Source of the DNA: Morchella semilibera
Lineage: Eukaryota > Ascomycota > Pezizomycetes > Pezizales > Morchellaceae
Assembly: GCA_009192285.1 (NCBI GenBank)
Contig: CM018603.1
Coordinates: 1,397,304 to 1,461,303 of the forward strand
Direction of reading: 5' to 3'
DNA: 64,000 bases
The notes below the pieces were generated by a model, which was given only the letters and a program-made list of their open reading frames with translations, was not told where the DNA came from and searched no databases. Each line of letters opens with the position of its first letter. Within the stretch, counting starts at the first letter, position 1. The position numbers and the translations under genes are program-made. Shown in pieces: positions 23,440-34,899 of this stretch.

Positions 23440-23640
23440 TTATAAGGGCTTGGCTGGCGCGCTCTGGTGACATTGCGGGCCCGACAGAAACCAGGAACAG
23501 CCAAAATGTAAACCCGCCAGTCCCCCGGGGTTTAGATATTTGGTATGTGCGGCTGCGGGCAGAAGCGGGGAGCGGCTAAACCCGCCAGGCCGCCGAGGCC
23601 GAGACCTAGAGCTTAAATAAATATCTGGTACGTACGCCTT
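23440..23640. repeat. Dispersed repeat shared with 32245-32435 and 32745-32925
   Basis: All three copies carry GAACAGCCAAA, CCGCCAGTCCCCCG or a close variant, AGATATyTGGTA, CCGCCAGGCCGCCGAGGC and a GGTACGT-like end. They are moderately diverged and lie in the same orientation. Confidence 0.7.
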
Positions 23641-23869
23641 CTTCCCACTCCCTATCCAAACCCACCACCGGATCAGGCGAAGGGGACACCGGAGGAGGGA
23701 CGAGAATACCAGCACTGGAGGAATCAGGGATGGATTAATGGGAGGTAGATAACAAGTAAGCCCTGAGGCATCGTGGGCGATCTATTGAGTTCTTTAGGTT
23801 AATATTGCCGCACAGAGCACCCTTGCGCAAAGGTCCAGACGGGAAGGGCGGATCGCGCTTTCTCATGAA

Positions 23870-24062
23870 TAGAGCGTTTTAGTCCCCCATATTTCAGACT
23901 CGCAGCGCCGAGCCCTGTAAGAGTGTAAATAGACCAATAGGGAGCCTTAATCACTACAGATCGTTTCCGATTTAGGCACTCTTACAGGACTCGGCGCATA
24001 TCTCTATCTCGGCGCTGCGAGTCTGAATTATGGACGAAAAATGGGAGGACTAAAATGCTCTA
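23870..24062. mobile_element. MITE with long inverted arms, empty site present in window
   Basis: The ends TAGAGCgTTTTAGTCC and GGACTAAAAtGCTCTA are inverted; inside, CAGACTCGCAGCGCCGAG and CCTGTAAGAGTG are also inverted. The paralogous locus at 33322-33355 reads straight through (TTTCTCACGAG then TTGAAGGATTACAA), giving the pre-insertion sequence. TA at both ends may be the target duplication. Confidence 0.8.
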
Positions 24063-24214
24063 ATTGAAGGATTACAAAGAGCATCAGTTTCTCCTGATAG
24101 GTATGGCGCGAGAAGGCATAGGGGGTGGGTGTGTAAACCTCAGAGGAATTTTTTTTGTATGGGAATTAGACCGTTAGGCTAGGCACCCATAGCTTCTCGA
24201 GCCATATGTCGGCA

Positions 24215-24790
24215 GAAAGTGATATGCCGGATCACGCTGGGCCCGATCGGGACTAGCTGTGCCATTCAAGTCATCCCTTGGCGCAGTTTCCAGGTCTTAA
24301 GCACCCCCCGCCGCCGCCGCCACATCTCCACCTTCACCTCCGCCTGCACATTCACCTCTGCCTCCATCTTCACCTCCACATCGATCTCTATCTCGAGTAT
24401 CTCCTAATTTCGACCTATGCTAATGTCTATATAGACTCCTCATTCACGCTCAAACCGACGCCATAGACACGCCCAAATCGACGCCATGAACACACCCAAA
24501 ACCTTCCATGGACATGCCCAAATCGACGCCCAGGACACGCCCAAACCGACGCCATGGACATGCCCTAGGACATGCCCAAATCCATGCCATGGACACGCCC
24601 AGATCCACACCATGGACACACCGACATTGACGGTTTCTGGAGGTGGGTGCGCGGGCAGTCGCGCGGCGCGCGGGCGGGGAGTCGCGCGGGGATGCAGGTA
24701 AACAATTGGTTTTTTATGCGTCTTTGACGTCTTTTGCATCGTGTGCCAATTTTGGCGCCCAGGCGCCACAAGACGCAACCCAACTTTCTG
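24215..24790 (+). repeat. Dispersed non-coding repeat with internal CCATGG units, direct copy
   Basis: Counterpart of 17150-17660 in opposite orientation. It holds (CACCTCC…)-type pyrimidine triplets at 24325-24400, then about six units of the kind CGCCATGGACACGCCC (24460-24620), a GC-rich run and CACAAGACGCAACCC. Short open frames here are by-products of the tandem units. Confidence 0.6.
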
Positions 24791-25296
24791 CTGATGAGCT
24801 AAAACGTCATCGTGGCAGAATCCCCTTGCTTGCATCCCGGGCCATCCTGCCGCAGTTTTATTAAACACGGGCGATCACTCGCCGAGTGATGGCTTATGAT
24901 TACCATTCCCTAAGTACGGTGCCCTTTTTTTTCCTTTTTTTTCCCTTATTTTTGTCGAATCCACTAATTACATGGCACACGTACTAATGTATTGGTATCA
25001 AATCACTCTGTCAATCAGCTTGATATCATTCCTGGATAAAATATAAGCTCTGCGGTAAGTCTACATGTGTGTAATATTGACAGCCTTCCGCCTATATATT
25101 ACCTCCGCACAGCCTACAATTCTCCGCTTATTGAATGGAGCGAAGCGAGGTCGAATACGAAACGAGCCAAGGTATACTCGACTATTTACGTAGTCAACGC
25201 GCTACAGGGTGGTCCGCGTCTATTTCCACGTTGAGGTCTACCACCAGGTTGCATACAATTCTGCGCCTCCACCTGCACAGAAGGCCAAGATTAAGT

Positions 25297-25450
25297 AGAG
25301 CATTAGACCGTGTGCACCTGTGCGGAGCATGTACCTGTGCCGAGCATCTTATCTAATCCACATAATAAAGGCCATCATTTGTAGTAGATCCTTAGAGGTC
25401 AGATAAGATGCTCGCCACAGGTACATGCTCGCCACAGGTACACATGCTCT
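25297..25450. repeat. Imperfect inverted repeat with internal direct repeats
   Basis: Left arm 25297-25349 and right arm 25400-25450 pair over about 50 bp (GAGCATCTTATCT/AGATAAGATGCTC). Each arm holds two copies of a CACCTGTGCGGAGCATGT-like word. It resembles a small foldback element. Confidence 0.75.
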
Positions 25451-25585
25451 ATGGTTCACTAGTACGAAAGAGGGAAAAAAACTGGGGTGTATGAACCCAA
25501 AAACATTAATTTTGTATTTGGCTATCTATACAAAACTATCTAGCTGGTAGCCCATCGATAATATGACTTGGCTGCTTCTTGCCAG

Positions 25586-25879
25586 TCATGGGTCGGGGAG
25601 GGAACCTTCAGTTTGGTGTAGAACATACATTTCAAGAAACTCCTGGTGCAGTACATCAAGTTCCACGCGGATTCTGCCCATCTCCTCTTGAGCCTGGGCC
25701 ATTCCAGCTCGAATCCTGCTTATCTCCTGTTGAATCCGGGCCATCCCAGCTCCAGTCTCACTCATTTCAGTTCTTATCTCGGCTATGAAGGTACCCAAAA
25801 TATGCCGTATTTCCTGACACAATGCCGAACAATATTCCGTATACGCAATCGGGTCACCCGTCACGCCCCCCACCCTCAA
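25586..25879 (-). CDS. Putative coiled-coil protein, 3' exon
   Basis: A leftward open frame of about 97 codons with heptad-like text (EISRIRAGMAQAQEEMGRI then RVELDVLHQEF) ending SLPDP. There is no ATG near the beginning of the frame, so it would need an upstream exon, or translation would start at the internal ATG of MSETG. Its 5' end lies in the segment duplicated at about 29031, which does not carry the coil region. No domain is recognised. It could be a host gene fragment or part of a mobile element. Confidence 0.35.
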   Translation of the reverse strand: MRVGGVTGDPIAYTEYCSALCQEIRHILGTFIAEIRTEMSETGAGMARIQQEISRIRAGMAQAQEEMGRIRVELDVLHQEFLEMYVLHQTEGSLPDP

Positions 25880-26261
25880 CGTGTCCTCGGCCCCCCAGGT
25901 TGTTCCCGCCTACCTGTCATTGGCCCCCTGCACCACACCACCACCATCATGACTGTGGTCGCATACCATCACCACCCACCACTACCACTAGCACCCACTA
26001 TTCAGTCGACTATCATCAGGCGGGCACACTACTAAAACTAACTAAAATTAGCGAGGCACTACCATTAAATGCGCCCCACTACCTCCAACACCGGGCCCAT
26101 CCATATGATTAATCTAGCCTACCACCCACCACCACCACTACCACCACTACCAAAATTAAGCAATTAAGCGGGACCACCACCACTATCATCACTAAATATC
26201 ACCTGCGTCTAGGAAAGACTGCTATGAGTGCTAGCAAATTGGATTGATATATGGGATTGAC

Positions 26262-27243
26262 TGCTATGACATGCTGGCGCATAGCATTGATAGCTGGCGC
26301 ATAGGATTGATAGCTGGCGCCTGAGATTAATAGCTAGCGCCTAGGATTGATGCTGGCGCCTCAAAATGACTGCTAGGACATAGGATTGATTGCTGCCACC
26401 TGGGATTGACTCTGGAGGCATGGAAATAAATGCTGGCGCTTGGGATTGACTGCTGGGACATGCTAGCGCCTGGGATCGACTCTGGGGGCATGGAAATGAA
26501 TCCTGGCGCCTGGAACTGAGGGCTGACGCGCAGGACAGTCTACCATGAAATACGGGCGCCTGGACTCATGGCTGGCGCCCCAAGACTCCCTACCATAACA
26601 TGCTGACACCTGGAACTGATACCTGGCGCCTGGAACTGACTCTGGGGGCATAGGGCTCCTTACCATTACATGTTGACGCATAGGACTGATAGCTGGCGCC
26701 TGGAAATCACTCTGGGGCATGGAAATGGGTACTGGCGCCTGGGATTGGTTCTGGGGATATAGGACTGACTGCTAGTACAAGCTGGCGCCTGGGATTGACT
26801 CTGGAGGCATAGGATGACTACCAATACATGCTGGCACCTAGGGTTGAGGGCTGGCACCTGGAAATGACTCTGGGGGTTGGAAATTAGTACTGGCGCCTGA
26901 GATTGACTCCAGGGATATAGGACTGACTGCCATTACATACAGACACCTGAGACTGATAGCTGGCGCCCAGGATTCCCTACCATGACATGCTGATGCCTGG
27001 ACTGATACCTGGCGCCTGGGATAGACTTTGGGGATTGGAAATCCATGCTGGTGCTTGGGATTGACTGCTGGGACACAAGATTGATAGCTGGCGCTTAGGA
27101 CTAATAGCTAGCACCTATGATTGATGCTGGCGCCTCAGAATGACTGCTACAACATAGAATTGATTGCTGCCGCCCTGGGATGGATTCTGGGGGCATGGGA
27201 CTTGCTGCCATTACATGCTGGTGCCTGGAATAGTTGGCGCCTT
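26262..27243. repeat. Degenerate GGCGCC minisatellite, block 1
   Basis: Dozens of variants of TAGCTGGCGCCTGGGATTGA, TGACTCTGGGGGCATGG and TACCATGACATGCTG alternate every 20-35 bp. The word GGCGCC is palindromic. No frame is conserved across units, so the open frames on the minus strand are not genes. Confidence 0.85.
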
Positions 27244-29030
27244 TATCTAGCCCCACACCTCTCAACGCTTTGCAACCGAAATGGCTTTTACCACCACCCA
27301 GCAGGCTTCCACCACTACTCAGCTTCTCCCCGAGTGGTTCCCACTCGCGAGCCATCACGCATTACGGGCTTCCTTCACATCCAAATGGCTTTCTCCATGC
27401 CCAAATGGCTTCCTGTCAGTGCTAGCAACGGGCAAGCGAAGTAAATCTTCGTTCATACCCTTCAATGTGGAGTCAAGATTCTGAAGTAAGGGATAATTGG
27501 TGGTTCTGCATCACGTGCATGCTTTCTCCGATTGCTTCTCATCCACATGAAGACATGTTCCCTCGGCGCATGGAAACATACCTTCCCGATCGCTTCACGT
27601 GCGCTTGGGATCATGATTTTTGGGCGCGTGGAAACATCCTTTTATCAACTTGGTGCTCTTTTGGCGCATGGAAGCCACTATGGAGCCACAGACCTCTGGC
27701 TCTGGCCTCTACACTCGCTTCCACTCCATGGAAGCCATTATGGAGTCACACACATATGGCTTCCTGCCTCTGCGCTGGCTTCCACATCATGGAACTCATC
27801 TCGAACCCATACCCAAATAGCCCCCTGCTAGCGACTAGCGGGCGCAGTAAATCCTCGTTCGCATCTTCCATTTGGAGTCACGATTCTGAAGCGAGTAATA
27901 ATCCATGGTTCTTCATCAAATGCATGCTTTTTCCACTGCTTTACCCGCGCCTGGAATCATGCTATTTCGACTTTATGCTCTTTTAGCATATGGGGCCATT
28001 ATGGAGCCACACCTGAATGATTTCCTCCCTCTACACTAACTTGGGCTCCATGAAAGCTATTAGGAAACCACACCCATATGGCTTCCTGCTTCTGCACTCG
28101 CTTCGACACCCTGTAAGCTATTATGGATGTAAACTCACATGGCCCCCTGCCGGGCGCGGGCAGGTGCAGTGAATCCTCCTTTACAACTTGGTTCACATCC
28201 TGAAAACATTTTTTTTTAGCGTATTGAGTCGTGGTTTTTAGACCTCCAAATCTTGCTTTTTTGGCGCATAGAAAGCATTAGGAAACACCACCTAAATGGC
28301 TTACTCCCTGCACTGGCCTCCCGCACCATGGAAGCTACACCTAGATAACTCCCTGCCCTTACACTCGCTTCCATGCCATGGAAGCCGCTATGGAGCCACA
28401 ACTATATAGCTTCCTGCCTCCACACTCGTCTTTAGGCCATGGAGCCAATTTTGAAGCTACACACACATGGCTTCGTGACAGCGACGGGCAGGCGCAGTTA
28501 ACTAGATACAATTAATGATGTAAACAACAACTTCCATGTGCAGTCGCTATTCTAGAGCGAGTGATACTCCATGATTCCCACTCTGCACTCGCCTCGACTG
28601 CGCCTTCAGAGTCGGCAAGCCCGAAGCCACCATCCAAAACGCTCCTGAACCGAACGCTACACACTCTCAGGTTGCGACACAGGTGGCCGACTCCACTTAG
28701 TATGTGGATCGAGAGCCAGGCTTCCAGTCCACACCGCTCGAGTGGCTCCCACTTGTGAGCCATCATAAATTAATGGCTTCCACCACGCACAACTATATAA
28801 CCCGATCCCGCACTCGCTCCAATCTGAACGGCTCCCACTCCACCCCTTTGCTTCTCGCGTGGGTGTCTCTATACAAACAACCTCAGTACGGTATAGCAAT
28901 CTCTCAACCTCCCCACACATGTGACCGCACCTGTGCAGCCACAATTTAGCGAAGGGTAAAGGCCCTTTTTCAGAGGGCTTTAGGTGGTTTCATGCGCTGC
29001 CATAGACATGTTCAGATTGACCAATGTATA
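27244..29030. repeat. CCATGGAAGCC-rich spacer of unit 1
   Basis: Repeated words CCATGGAAGCC, TATGGAGCCACA and GGCTTCCTGCC recur at irregular spacing, with at least three internal sub-copies of a block containing GCAGTAAATCCTCGTTC and TTTTGGCGCATGG. Partly shared with 30640-31221. No gene recognised. Confidence 0.7.
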
Positions 29031-29032
29031 CC

Positions 29033-31221
29033 CTGACAATGCCGAACCGTATCCCGTAGTATACGCAATCGGGTCACCCGTCACGCCCCCCACCCCTCAA
29101 CGTGTCCTCGGCCCCCTGGGTTGTTCCCGCCTACCTGTCCTTGGCCCCCTGCGACCGCAACCTGAGGTTGCGTCCGCGTCTGTTTCCTCACCATCACCAC
29201 CACCATACCTGGTCGCGAACCACCAATGCCACCACCACTACTCCACCACCACAAAGATTTAAGCGAGGCACCACACCATTACTATCAGCACCCACCACCA
29301 ACAGGATTAAGCGAGACCACCACCACCACCATCACTAAATACTACTTCCACCTGAGAATGACTGCTATGAATGCTGACGCATTGGATTGATATATGGGGC
29401 ATGTGATCAATAGCTGGCAAATAGGATTGATGCTGGCGCATGGGTAGGACTGCTATGATATGTTGGCGCTTGGGGTTGATATATGGCGCCTGGGATTGAT
29501 AGCTGGCACATAGGATTGATAGCTGGCGCATGGAATTGACTATTGATACCTGGACTTCTATAATATGCTGGTGCATGGGATTGATAACTGATGCCTAGGA
29601 ATGACTGCTGGGACATGCTGGCGCCTAGGATTGACTCTGGGGCATGGAAATGAATACTGGCACCTGGGACTGATAGCTGGCGCCCAGGACTCGCTACCAT
29701 GAGATGCTGATGCCTGGGACTGATACCTGACGCCTGGGATTGACTCTAGGGGTAGAGAAATGAATACTGGCGCCTGGAATTGACTTTGGGGGCATAGGAC
29801 TGACTGTCATGACATGCTGGCGCCTGGGAATGACTGCTGGCTCCTGGGAATTACTGCTATTATATGCTGACACCTGGGACTGAAATCTGGCATCTGGGAG
29901 TGATACCTGGCGCCTGGGAGTTCTGTTGACACCAGAGAATGATTGCTGTTATGTGCTGACATCTGGGACTCAACCCTGGCGCCAGGATTGATAGCTGGCG
30001 TCTGGAAATGACTCTGGGGGCATGCAAATGAGTGCTGGCGTCTGGGATTGACTCTGGGGGCACAGAACTGACTGTTATGACATGCTGGCGCCTGGGAATG
30101 ACTGCTATGACATGCTGGCGCATGGAATTGATAGCTGGCGCCTGTGATTGACTCTGGGATATAGGATTTACTGCCATTAAATGCTGGCGCCTGGGATTGA
30201 TTGGTGGCTCTAAAAACTCATTGTTGGCACTGGAGATTGATATAGAATACCTGTGATTCATGTTGGCGCCTGAGATTAACTCTGGGGTATGGAAATGAAT
30301 CCTGGTGCCTGGAAGTAAAGGCTGGCGCCTAGGACGATCTACCATGACTTAGAGGCGCCTGGGACTGATAGTTGGCTCCCAGGATACCCAACCATAACAT
30401 GCTGGCGCCTAGGATCGACCTCTGGTGCCCAGGACTTCCTATCATTACATGTTGACGCCTAGGACTAATACCTCGCGCCTAACTATTAGCGTTCCACGAT
30501 TTCCGCCCCGGAAATTCGCCAAATATGCCCCTACCCTCTGCCGCCACCACCACTCTGACTACCACCACCATACTCACTACTACCAACGCACCCGCACTAT
30601 CACCACCACCACTACCACCATATAAACGGCCCTGGAAGCCATTATGGAGCCGTGCACAGATGGCTCCCTGCTTCTATAGTCACATCCTCACCCTGGGAAC
30701 AGTTACGGGGCCACACCCATATGCCTTGCTGCCAGTAGCGGGCGGGCGTAGTGAATCCTCGTTCGCGGCTTTACATAAGGCTTGCACCATCGCGCGATTG
30801 TGGGGGAAGTAATAATCTATTACTGCCTTAAATGCATGGTTTTTTGGCGCGTGGAATCGTGATCTCTAGATTCTTCGAAATCATGCTTTTTTGGCGAATA
30901 GAGAATATTAGGAAGGACCGCTCGGATGGCGTACTCCCTCTACACTGACCTCCGTATCATGGAAGCCAAACTCAAATGGCTCCCTGCCCCTACACTCGCT
31001 TCCACGCCATGGAAGCCGCTATGGAGCCACAACTATATAGCTTCCTGCCTCCAAACTTGCCTTTAGATCATGGAGCCAATTTTGAAGCTACACACACATA
31101 TGACCGCACATTTGCAGCCACAACTCAGCGAAGGGTAAAGGTCCTTTTTCAGAGGGCTTTAGGTTGCGAAAGTGGTTTCATCCGCTGCCATGGACATGTT
31201 TAGATTGACCGATGTATACCC
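29033..31221. repeat. Macro-tandem duplication, unit 2
   Basis: Starts CTGACAATGCCGAACC and repeats the order of unit 1. Its last shared stretch (GCGAAGGGTAAAGG, CAGAGGGCTTTAGGT, GACATGTTTAGATTGACC, GATGTATACCCG) matches 28925-29032. The spacer is shorter than in unit 1. Confidence 0.8.
29365..30480. repeat. Degenerate GGCGCC minisatellite, block 2
   Basis: Same family of words as block 1, but the order of variants differs, so the arrays have been rearranged since the duplication. Flanked on both sides by CAC-rich microsatellite. Confidence 0.85.
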
Positions 31222-31990
31222 GCTACTGTATGGGCGTAGAATCTTGGAAGATTTGTTGCGGATAGGGGTTGATTAGTATAATAAAGTACTCTAGATCTGG
31301 GCATCCATAGTGCATTCCCACGACTTGTTCGGCTTAGGGCGGGGCTTCCAGCTCTCCCAGAGCTTCCAGGACTAGTGGACGAGACACATAGACATGTACT
31401 TTTGAGAGGACACCACGCTGCCATGGTACATGTAAGTGAATACGTTACAGGTACAGCGACCACAATCATTTTTGGAAAAACTGGGGATGAAGTTGTATAG
31501 CGAAATATATATGCACTTTATAATTGTTTTTCCATAGATCATTCTTATCGCTGTTGCGTCTCCTCACTTGTTCCAACCACTCGGGTACATATCGGAATGA
31601 CTCTGGTATAGCAGGGAAGGTACAAATACATGTATTTACATGTAGTACATGTACCAGTATTTCCAGCCATAGGCTCAAATTACCCATAGAGGCTTTTCGA
31701 AAATAAATACATGAAATATAACAAGAAAATGCTCCACTTGGAAGGATTTAAAATTCTAATATATGTAATGAATGTACCCATCAGCGAGAACAGTTGTCTG
31801 ATGCATGTATTTTACGTACTTACATGAACTTACATGTAAAACTAACCCGCCGAGTGCAAGCAATGTAAGCCACAAGTTGGCCATCTGACACTAAGAGGGA
31901 AGGAGCCGCATTGCACTCCATCTTCCTCATCAACTCCCCTACCCTCCCCTTTCTCCTCTTATCGTAGTCAATCATCATCATCATCATTCA
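31222..31990. other. Intergenic, ACATGTA-rich
   Basis: Contains several TACATGTA-type words (31370-31460, 31620-31660, 31800-31840) but no gene. A similar cluster lies at 38770-38860. Confidence 0.4.
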
Positions 31991-33105
31991 GCAATGAGCT
32001 ATTTGAGGCAGCGTGCGGGGCGAGACTTGGAAAGTTATCCTACAGGTACTCCCTCTCTACCCCCACACACCTCATCTCACTCCCCGCTAACTACTCATCG
32101 CCAACATCCACTAGGCATAAGCTAAGCCAAGTAGTAAATCCAATGGGTTTACATCTAAGTTGATGCACATATCGAAGGCTTCTGCAGGTACTCTACCGTC
32201 CTACCGCATACCCACACATAGTTGGCTCTGTGCAGCTTATAAGGGCTTAGTTGGCGCGCTCTGATGACATTGCCCCCGACAGAAACGAGGAACAGCCAAA
32301 CCCGCCAGTCCCCCGAAGCTGAGGGCTGGGACTTGGATTAGATATCTGGTATCTGTGGCCCCGGACAGAAGCTGGGAGCGGCTAAACCCGCCAGGCCGCC
32401 GAGGCTGGGACCTAGATCTTGAATAATATCCGGTACGTACGCCTTCCTCTCTACTCCCCACTCTCTTTACGCTTTCTCCTCTGTCTTTCTTTCTACGTCT
32501 TCTCCTTTACTCCCTACTTTCTCTACGCTTTTCTCTCTGTATTTCTTTCTACCCCTTCTTCTCTTCTGTATCTCATTGCCAACATCAGCTAGGCACGAGC
32601 TAATCGATGAGAGTAAATCCAGCATATTGAACGGGTTCAAAGCTAAATCGACGCAGAAACCGAAGCCCTCGGCAGGTACTTTACAGCCCTACCACATATC
32701 TACATCACCTCCGGTTGGCAGCCCTCGCCAGTTTATAGAGTCCAATTCACACACTCCGGCAACATATCCCCAACAGATACAAGGAACAGCCAAACCCACC
32801 AGTCCCCCGAGGCCGAGACTTGAGGATTGAATAGATATCTGGTACGTGCGGCCCCGGATAGAAAACTCGCCAGGCCGCCGAGGCTGAGGGCTCGAGCGAG
32901 AGTAGATATCTGGTATATAGGCCTTCTTCTCTTCCCTTGATATCTCATCTATGCTTTTCTCCGTTTTTCTTCCCATCCCTTCTCTGTATCTGATACTGAC
33001 TCACCACCCCCGTTTCCCCACTCCAATTAATCATCAACCTTTCAGATTGAGCTAATCGATAAATGAAGCAGTAAAATCAATGCCGTACTCAGCAACCTAC
33101 CAGCA
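31990..33105 (+). repeat. Three tandem units with exon-like cores
   Basis: Each unit has a pyrimidine-rich stretch, an AG, a short block related to GAGCTAATCGATGAGAGTAAA, and usually CTGCAGGTACT or GGCAGGTACT, so the block sits between acceptor-like and donor-like sites. Blocks start near 32114, 32593 and 33045. The second reads SSILNGFKAKSTQKPKPSAG and the first has a related but shifted reading (SNGFTSKLMHISKASAG). Tandemly duplicated exons of an unknown gene, or a non-coding repeat, would both fit. Confidence 0.45.
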
Positions 33106-33106
33106 C

Positions 33107-33690
33107 CCAAGGCCACTACCGAATCAGGCAGAAGGGGACACCGGAGGAGGGGGATGGAAGTATCAGCATTGGAGGAATCAGGAACGAAGTTAATGAGGAG
33201 GTAGATAGCAAGTAAGCGCTGAGATATTGGGGGGGAGCCGCTCTATCGAGTACTTTAGTTTGATGTCGCCGCAAAAATAAAGAACAACCTTCCCCAATAG
33301 GTCCAGGATGGGAAGAGTGGATCGCGCTTTCTCACGAGTTGAAGGATTACAATCAAATGGTAGTTCTTGAGTCTACGAAACAGCTAAGACGTCATCGTGG
33401 TAGAATACTCTTGCTTGCATTCCAGGTCATCGTGCTGCAGTTTTATGAAACACGGGCGATCACTCGCCGAGTGATGGCTCATGATTACCATCTCCAAAGT
33501 AGGGTGGCCTTTTTTTTTTCTTTTTTCTTCCTTAATGACATGGCACACGTACTAGTGTATTGGTATCAGATTTAGCACTCTGTCAATCAGCTTGATATCA
33601 TTCCTGGATAAAATATAAGCCTTGCGGTAGGTCTACATGTATGTAATATTGACGGCCTTCCGGATCCGCCTCCATATATATTACCTCCGC
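33107..33690. repeat. Segmental duplicate, short copy of 23650-25100
   Basis: Lacks the insertions of the other copy and so shows the ancestral layout. See 23650-25100 for shared blocks. Confidence 0.75.
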
Positions 33691-33777
33691 TCAGTCTTCA
33701 ATTCCCTCAAAATATCTCCAGTTATTCTTTCTTCTCAGTAGGGATATTGACCAAAGGCAGCATTTGCACATCAAGAA

Positions 33778-33963
33778 GTGGGGGGTCATTACGGTATTCC
33801 TATTAATACAGTAGCCGTGGAAGACAAAAATGAGAAGGATGAGTGGGTCTTGATGGTGGTCGCGACACCAGCTGAGCTCTACCGTCACTTTAAGGATCCC
33901 CGGGGCACACGCACGCCCATTTGGGTCTTCTGTTATAGGCGCGATCGAAAGTATTCACTATAA
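33778..33963 (+). CDS. Possible small protein or exon, unrecognised
   Basis: A frame of 61 codons reads GGHYGIPINTVAVEDKNEKD then EWVLMVVATPAELYRHFKD, with composition more like a folded protein than its surroundings. The first codon is GTG, so an upstream exon is needed or the frame is chance. It lies about 450 bp upstream of the coiled-coil frame at 34432 and could belong to the same gene. No family recognised. Confidence 0.3.
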   Translation: MGGHYGIPINTVAVEDKNEKDEWVLMVVATPAELYRHFKDPRGTRTPIWVFCYRRDRKYSL

Positions 33964-34168
33964 ATCCTGTACATGTATATATAATAGTCGGTATTGAGAC
34001 TTTGTATTTATTCGTTTTCTCTTCACCCCCTCGCTCTTTTATCTATCTTCCACTAAACGTTCATCAGCATCACAGGAAGCGTCTCTGTTACAACTCATTT
34101 TAGTCATTAGTAATCTCTCAGGCCCGATGTAAGTAATCCTTCTCTCTACTATATGACAAAAAACTGAT

Positions 34169-34431
34169 TTGGATGAACAAACAGTCGCTACCGTTACCGT
34201 GACTATGTTGCTTAAAACTGCAATCGATAACGCCACCGGTACTGTCATTACTGACCATGATACTATCTCGAACAACTCTACCGGCATCACTGACGAGGTT
34301 GCTAATACCACCACCGACGTCACCGGTAAAGCTGAAAACACCACTATCAGCGTTACTGGTCAAACTGAAGACACCGGCGTCATCAGTCAGGATGAAAACA
34401 CTCCAAGCCATCTTCGAACGGCCTGCCCCGC
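34169..34431 (+). other. Thr/Asp-rich open stretch upstream of the coiled-coil frame
   Basis: All three plus-strand frames are partly open. One reads TGITDEVANTTTDVTGKAEN with a loose repeat of VTGxxExT. It may be the 5' part of the gene at 34432-34863 joined by an intron I cannot place, or a low-complexity stretch. Confidence 0.3.
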
Positions 34432-34863
34432 GTGCAGCAGCTCAAAAGCAGGTGTAAAAGGTTTTATGCACGCCTCAAGGATCAGAAGAAGATTATCGCT
34501 GCTCTTGAAATAGAAAACCAACAGCTTCATCAATCCCTTAGACGTGTTGAAAACCAAAATCAGGCTCTGCTTCCCTTGGCCTCGGAAAATATTGTCCTTA
34601 AGGCAGACTTGAATAGCTCTCAATATGAGCTTGAAACTGCTCTTAGCGATAGGGATTTGTTTCTCCAGTTATTCTTGCATGCTAAAGGACTTGGAAAAAA
34701 AGGAAGCAGCGAAGATGGAGAGGACTCAAAGGAAGAGGACTCAAAGGAAGAGGAAGAGGAGATGGAGGAAGAGGAGGAAGGAGACTCGGAGATAGAAGAA
34801 GAGGAGGAAGAGGGCTTGGAGATGGAGGAAGATGCACAGGAATCTGAAGGACTTGGGTTTTGA
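34432..34863 (+). CDS. Putative acidic coiled-coil protein, 5' end unresolved
   Basis: The frame is open from 34396 to the TGA at 34861-34863 but has no early ATG, so the start probably lies in an upstream exon. It begins basic (KSRCKRFYARLKDQKK), continues with leucine-zipper-like heptads (IAALEIENQQLHQSL, LPLASENIVLKADL) and ends in a long Glu/Asp tail. A basic stretch followed by a zipper recalls bZIP proteins, but the canonical bZIP DNA-contact signature (N-x7-R/K) is not evident. The acidic tail may be low-complexity expansion. Confidence 0.45.
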   Translation: MQQLKSRCKRFYARLKDQKKIIAALEIENQQLHQSLRRVENQNQALLPLASENIVLKADLNSSQYELETALSDRDLFLQLFLHAKGLGKKGSSEDGEDSKEEDSKEEEEEMEEEEEGDSEIEEEEEEGLEMEEDAQESEGLGF

Positions 34864-34899
34864 ATATATCTATAAATGGTCACAGTTCTACTTTAAAAA

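Larger units (their letters stand above)
23650..25100. repeat. Segmental duplicate, filled copy (shorter copy at 33107-33690)
   Basis: Shared blocks include GGGGACACCGGAGGAGG, GGATCGCGCTTTCTCA, TTGAAGGATTACAA, ACGTCATCGTGG, CAGTTTTAT, GCGATCACTCGCCGAGTGAT and ATCAGCTTGATATCATTCC. The present copy is longer because it holds the element at 23870-24062 and about 700 bp of unrelated dispersed repeat up to 24790. Confidence 0.75.
25813..29032. repeat. Macro-tandem duplication, unit 1
   Basis: Begins CTGACACAATGCCGAAC, continues through TACGCAATCGGGTCACCC, a CAC microsatellite, a GGCGCC-rich minisatellite and a CCATGGAAGCC-rich spacer, and ends GACCAATGTATACCC. Unit 2 at 29033-31221 repeats the same order. 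Confidence 0.8.

Noticed and set aside
26262-30480. Several minus-strand frames of 60-160 codons
   Set aside because: All lie in degenerate minisatellite; units are not multiples of three and no frame is conserved.
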